Under the pieces are notes generated by a model. The model had not been told where the DNA came from. It searched no databases and worked only from the letters and a program-made list of their open reading frames with translations. 64,000 nt of DNA from Marivita lacus (GTDB lineage: Bacteria; Pseudomonadota; Alphaproteobacteria; Rhodobacterales; Rhodobacteraceae): contig NZ_BMFC01000006.1 in the NCBI RefSeq assembly GCF_014637725.1, forward strand, positions 149,790 through 213,789, in the 5' to 3' direction. A program made the translations under genes and the position numbers. The stretch's first letter is position 1. Every line of letters begins with the position of its first letter. Positions 62,012 through 64,000 of this stretch are shown here, in pieces.

Positions 62012-62395
62012 TCAGTCGAACACCCGCTCCGGCTGTTCGTGCCATGGCAGGGCCGCGACATCGGTCAGTTTCAACAGGGTCACGGCGGGCACCTCACGCT
62101 TGTAAACCAAGCGCTTGAGGACTCCCGGCGCGAGATAGGCGAGCCGCAGCTGTCGGCTGACATGGCGTTCGGCCAGCCCGACGGCCTTCGCCAGATCGGT
62201 GACCGTATTGAATTCGCCAGCCTCCATGCGCCGCCGCCAGCCCCACGCCCGGCCGATGGCGCGCAGGATATGCGGATCCTGCGTCCGGTCTTCGCTCGGC
62301 AAATAGGTTGCTGGCGGCATGATCTTCGGCCGCCCGTTCTGCTTGCGGACCTTGAGCGGCACGAAGATCTGGATGGACTCGTCGAAATTCGTCAT
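62012..62395 (-). CDS. HTH protein of a recombinase cassette
   Basis: 127 residues. The middle part, TVTDLAKAVGLAERHVSRQLRLAYLAPGVLKRL, reads as a helix-turn-helix of the KorB/ParB type, followed by a conserved tail (EVPAVTLLKLTDVAALPWHEQ). The N-terminus (IQIFVPLKVRKQNGRPKIMPP) is basic. Its ATG overlaps the recombinase stop (ATGA). It may be the accessory or directionality factor of the recombinase; no function is established. Confidence 0.7.
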   Translation of the reverse strand: MTNFDESIQIFVPLKVRKQNGRPKIMPPATYLPSEDRTQDPHILRAIGRAWGWRRRMEAGEFNTVTDLAKAVGLAERHVSRQLRLAYLAPGVLKRLVYKREVPAVTLLKLTDVAALPWHEQPERVFD

Positions 62396-63717
62396 TCGGC
62401 CGCCACCTTCTTGCGTGGTGCCATCATGTCGCGCATGACGCCCGAGACGCCGTCGGTCCGGACATCGATGACCAGCCCCTCGGACGTGACGGTGACCCGG
62501 CGCACCAATAACTGCACGATCCGGGTCTGCTCCGCAGGGAACAGTTGGCCCCAGACGTCCTCGAACGTCTGCAGCGCAGAGATCACGTCGGCCTCAGCGA
62601 AGGCGTGACCCTCGCGCGCCAAGTGGGCGATGACCTGTGCCGTGATCGAGGGCGCGCGCATCACCCGCCGCAACTCGGTCACCACGGCCGCTTCCACGAG
62701 GTCGGCCGGAAGGCGGCGCGGGATGCCTTCATCGCTGGGTTCGCGATTCTTTATGACGTCCATCGAGACGTAGTACCGGTATCGCCGCGCGCCCTTCTTC
62801 GTGCTGCTCGGGGTCATGGCGGCGCCCGTGGCCGTAAAGATCAGGCCCTTGAGCAATGCAGGCGCCTGCGCGCGGGTGTTGTTGGCGCGCTTTCGCGGGT
62901 TCTGTCGCAAGATGGCATGGACCTGATCCCACAGCTGCGCGTCGATGATGGCCTGATGTTCGCCGGGATAGGCCTTGCCCTTGTGGACCGCATCGCCGCG
63001 ATAGACGCGGTTCACCAGCACCCTGTAGAGATATCCCTTGTCGACCAAGGTGCCCTGCTTGTTGCGGAGGCCTTTGCGGCGCAGTTCACGGGCCAGCACG
63101 GTCGCTGATCCGACCTCGACGAACCTCTCGAAGATGCCCCGCACGGTGGCGGCCTCTTCCTCGTTCACCACGAGCTTGCGGTCCTTCACATCGTACCCGA
63201 GCGGGACATATCCGCCCATCCACATGCCCTTCATGCGGGAAGCGCGGACCTTGTCGCGGATGCGCTCGGCCGTGACCTCGCGCTCGAACTGAGCGAAGCT
63301 GAGCAGGATGTTCAGCGTCAGCCGCCCCATGGAGGTGGTGGTGTTGAAGGACTGCGTGACCGACACGAAGGTCACGCCATTGCGGTCGAAGACCTCGACC
63401 AGCTTCGAGAAGTCCATCAGCGACCGCGAAAGGCGGTCGATCTTGTAGACCACGACCACGTCGACCAGCCCGTCCTCGATATCCTCCAGTAGCCGCTTCA
63501 AGCCGGGCCGTTCCAGAGTCCCACCTGAGATGCCGCCGTCGTCATACTGATCGCGGACCAGCACCCAACCCTCGGAGCGCTGGCTGGCGATGTAGGCTTC
63601 GCAGGCCTCTCGCTGGGCGTGCAGGCTGTTGAACTCTTGCTCCAGCCCTTCCTCGGAGGATTTGCGCGTGTAGATGGCGCAGCGCTGGCGGCGGATGGGA
63701 TTTGCGCGCTGATCCAT
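62392..63717 (-). CDS. Large serine recombinase
   Basis: 441 residues. N-terminal resolvase domain (residues 10-150) with the nucleophile Ser in YTRKSSEEG, the arginines of IDRLSRSLMDF and ITSFAQFERE-type text (here LLSFAQFEREVTAERIRDK), then a recombinase domain (MGGYVPLGYDV, LYRVLVNRVYRGD) and a coiled-coil tail. The zinc-ribbon segment GLIFTATGAAMTPSSTKKG lacks the Cys pairs of phage integrases. Start at ATG 63717, which shares a base with the DUF2924 stop (TGATG). Middle gene of a coupled three-gene cassette. Confidence 0.9.
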   Translation of the reverse strand: MDQRANPIRRQRCAIYTRKSSEEGLEQEFNSLHAQREACEAYIASQRSEGWVLVRDQYDDGGISGGTLERPGLKRLLEDIEDGLVDVVVVYKIDRLSRSLMDFSKLVEVFDRNGVTFVSVTQSFNTTTSMGRLTLNILLSFAQFEREVTAERIRDKVRASRMKGMWMGGYVPLGYDVKDRKLVVNEEEAATVRGIFERFVEVGSATVLARELRRKGLRNKQGTLVDKGYLYRVLVNRVYRGDAVHKGKAYPGEHQAIIDAQLWDQVHAILRQNPRKRANNTRAQAPALLKGLIFTATGAAMTPSSTKKGARRYRYYVSMDVIKNREPSDEGIPRRLPADLVEAAVVTELRRVMRAPSITAQVIAHLAREGHAFAEADVISALQTFEDVWGQLFPAEQTRIVQLLVRRVTVTSEGLVIDVRTDGVSGVMRDMMAPRKKVAAE

Positions 63718-64000
63718 CAATCATTCCCCCGCTTTCGTTCGCGCAACCCGAAGAAGCGGTAGCCATTCCAGCGCGTCCCGGTGATCGCGCGCGCGATCGC
63801 GGACAAGGATTTGTAGGGGCGGCCTTGCCACTCGAACCCGTCCCGCAGGACCGTGATCGTGTGCTCGACCCCATTCCATTCTCGGATCAGCCTCGTGCCG
63901 ACCACGGGATTGCGAGGATCGGCGATCTGGCTCTTGCGTGTCAGGGTGCCGCTGACCTCGTCGGCCAGCAGGTCCAGCATGCGCCGAGTTTCGCGATCAG
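63717..64000 (-). CDS. DUF2924 protein, C-terminal part
   Basis: The frame is open to the right edge (upstream codons read DRETRR before the ATG at 63980), so the gene starts beyond the window and about 94 residues are seen. Family text: GTRLIREWNGVEHTITVLRDGFEWQGRPYKSLSAIARAITGTRWNGYRFFGL (pieces). DUF2924 proteins almost always precede serine recombinases of this type in alphaproteobacteria, as far as recalled; function unknown. Coupled to the recombinase. Confidence 0.82.
   Translation of the reverse strand, partial: DRETRRMLDLLADEVSGTLTRKSQIADPRNPVVGTRLIREWNGVEHTITVLRDGFEWQGRPYKSLSAIARAITGTRWNGYRFFGLRERKRGND

Noticed and set aside
60774..64000. Attachment-site repeat of the tRNA-Ser 3' end
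   Set aside because: No second copy of the T-arm/acceptor sequence was found within the window.
1..64000. CRISPR arrays, rRNA genes, insertion sequences
   Set aside because: No regularly spaced repeats, rRNA-like sequence or transposase genes were seen; the only recombinase is the serine type at the right end.

Overview
The window looks like the chromosome of a marine alphaproteobacterium of the Rhodobacterales (Roseobacter group). This rests on the high-GC codon use, the division-gene order (murG-murC ... murB-ddl-ftsQ-ftsA-ftsZ-lpxC), DUF2948 behind murA, paired DUF2484 genes, CobS/CobT cobaltochelatase, an aa3 oxidase subunit next to DUF2244, and the style of the regulators. No species can be named from the sequence alone.

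Layout. 1-22,546 (mostly +): the end of murA, a DUF2948 gene, a GNAT acetyltransferase and hisD lead into a division and cell-wall cluster: murD, ftsW, murG, murC, an FAD oxidoreductase, two DUF2484 membrane proteins, murB, ddl, ftsQ, ftsA, ftsZ, lpxC, then bamD and recN. It is interrupted between murD and ftsW by three minus-strand genes: two tandem paralogues of unknown function and a BaiN/HI0933-like flavoprotein. 22,664-25,620 (+): a ClC-type anion channel, then an AT-rich gap and two unrecognised, translationally coupled genes, the first with an HExxH zinc-protease motif. 25,637-31,014 (-): DUF427, an aminopeptidase P-like peptidase, cobT and cobS. 31,104-33,603 (+): ECF sigma factor, RskA-like anti-sigma factor, fasciclin protein and exported MsrB. 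33,650-46,284 (mixed): UbiH-like hydroxylase, pyrimidine 5'-nucleotidase, GntR regulator, a GspE-N/GT2 fusion glycosyltransferase, carA, yqeY, a second glycosyltransferase, DUF2244, ccdAB and ctaD, then phoX. 46,353-60,497 (mostly -): lipB, tRNA-Leu(GAG), DMT transporter, acetamidase/formamidase, tex, AbrB-type membrane protein, GntR regulator with a palindromic operator, AEC transporter, then SPOR lipoprotein, D,D-carboxypeptidase, tmk, holB, tatD and an MBL hydrolase as a coupled chain. 60,684-64,000: tRNA-Ser(UGA), then an accessory block with a DUF3883 nuclease-like gene and a coupled DUF2924 / large serine recombinase / HTH cassette running off the right edge.

How it fits together. The first third builds and divides the envelope: Mur enzymes make and ligate the muropeptide, FtsW/Q/A/Z assemble the divisome, LpxC commits to lipid A and BamD helps insert outer-membrane proteins. 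Regulatory sites read from sequence give testable links: a PhoB box array before phoX, an FnrL-like box before ctaD, a CtrA-like site before the fusion glycosyltransferase, and a perfect operator over the start region of a GntR gene. The best candidates for undescribed biology are the DUF2924/recombinase/HTH + DUF3883 block beside tRNA-Ser, the HExxH two-gene operon, and the tandem paralogue pair inside the division cluster.
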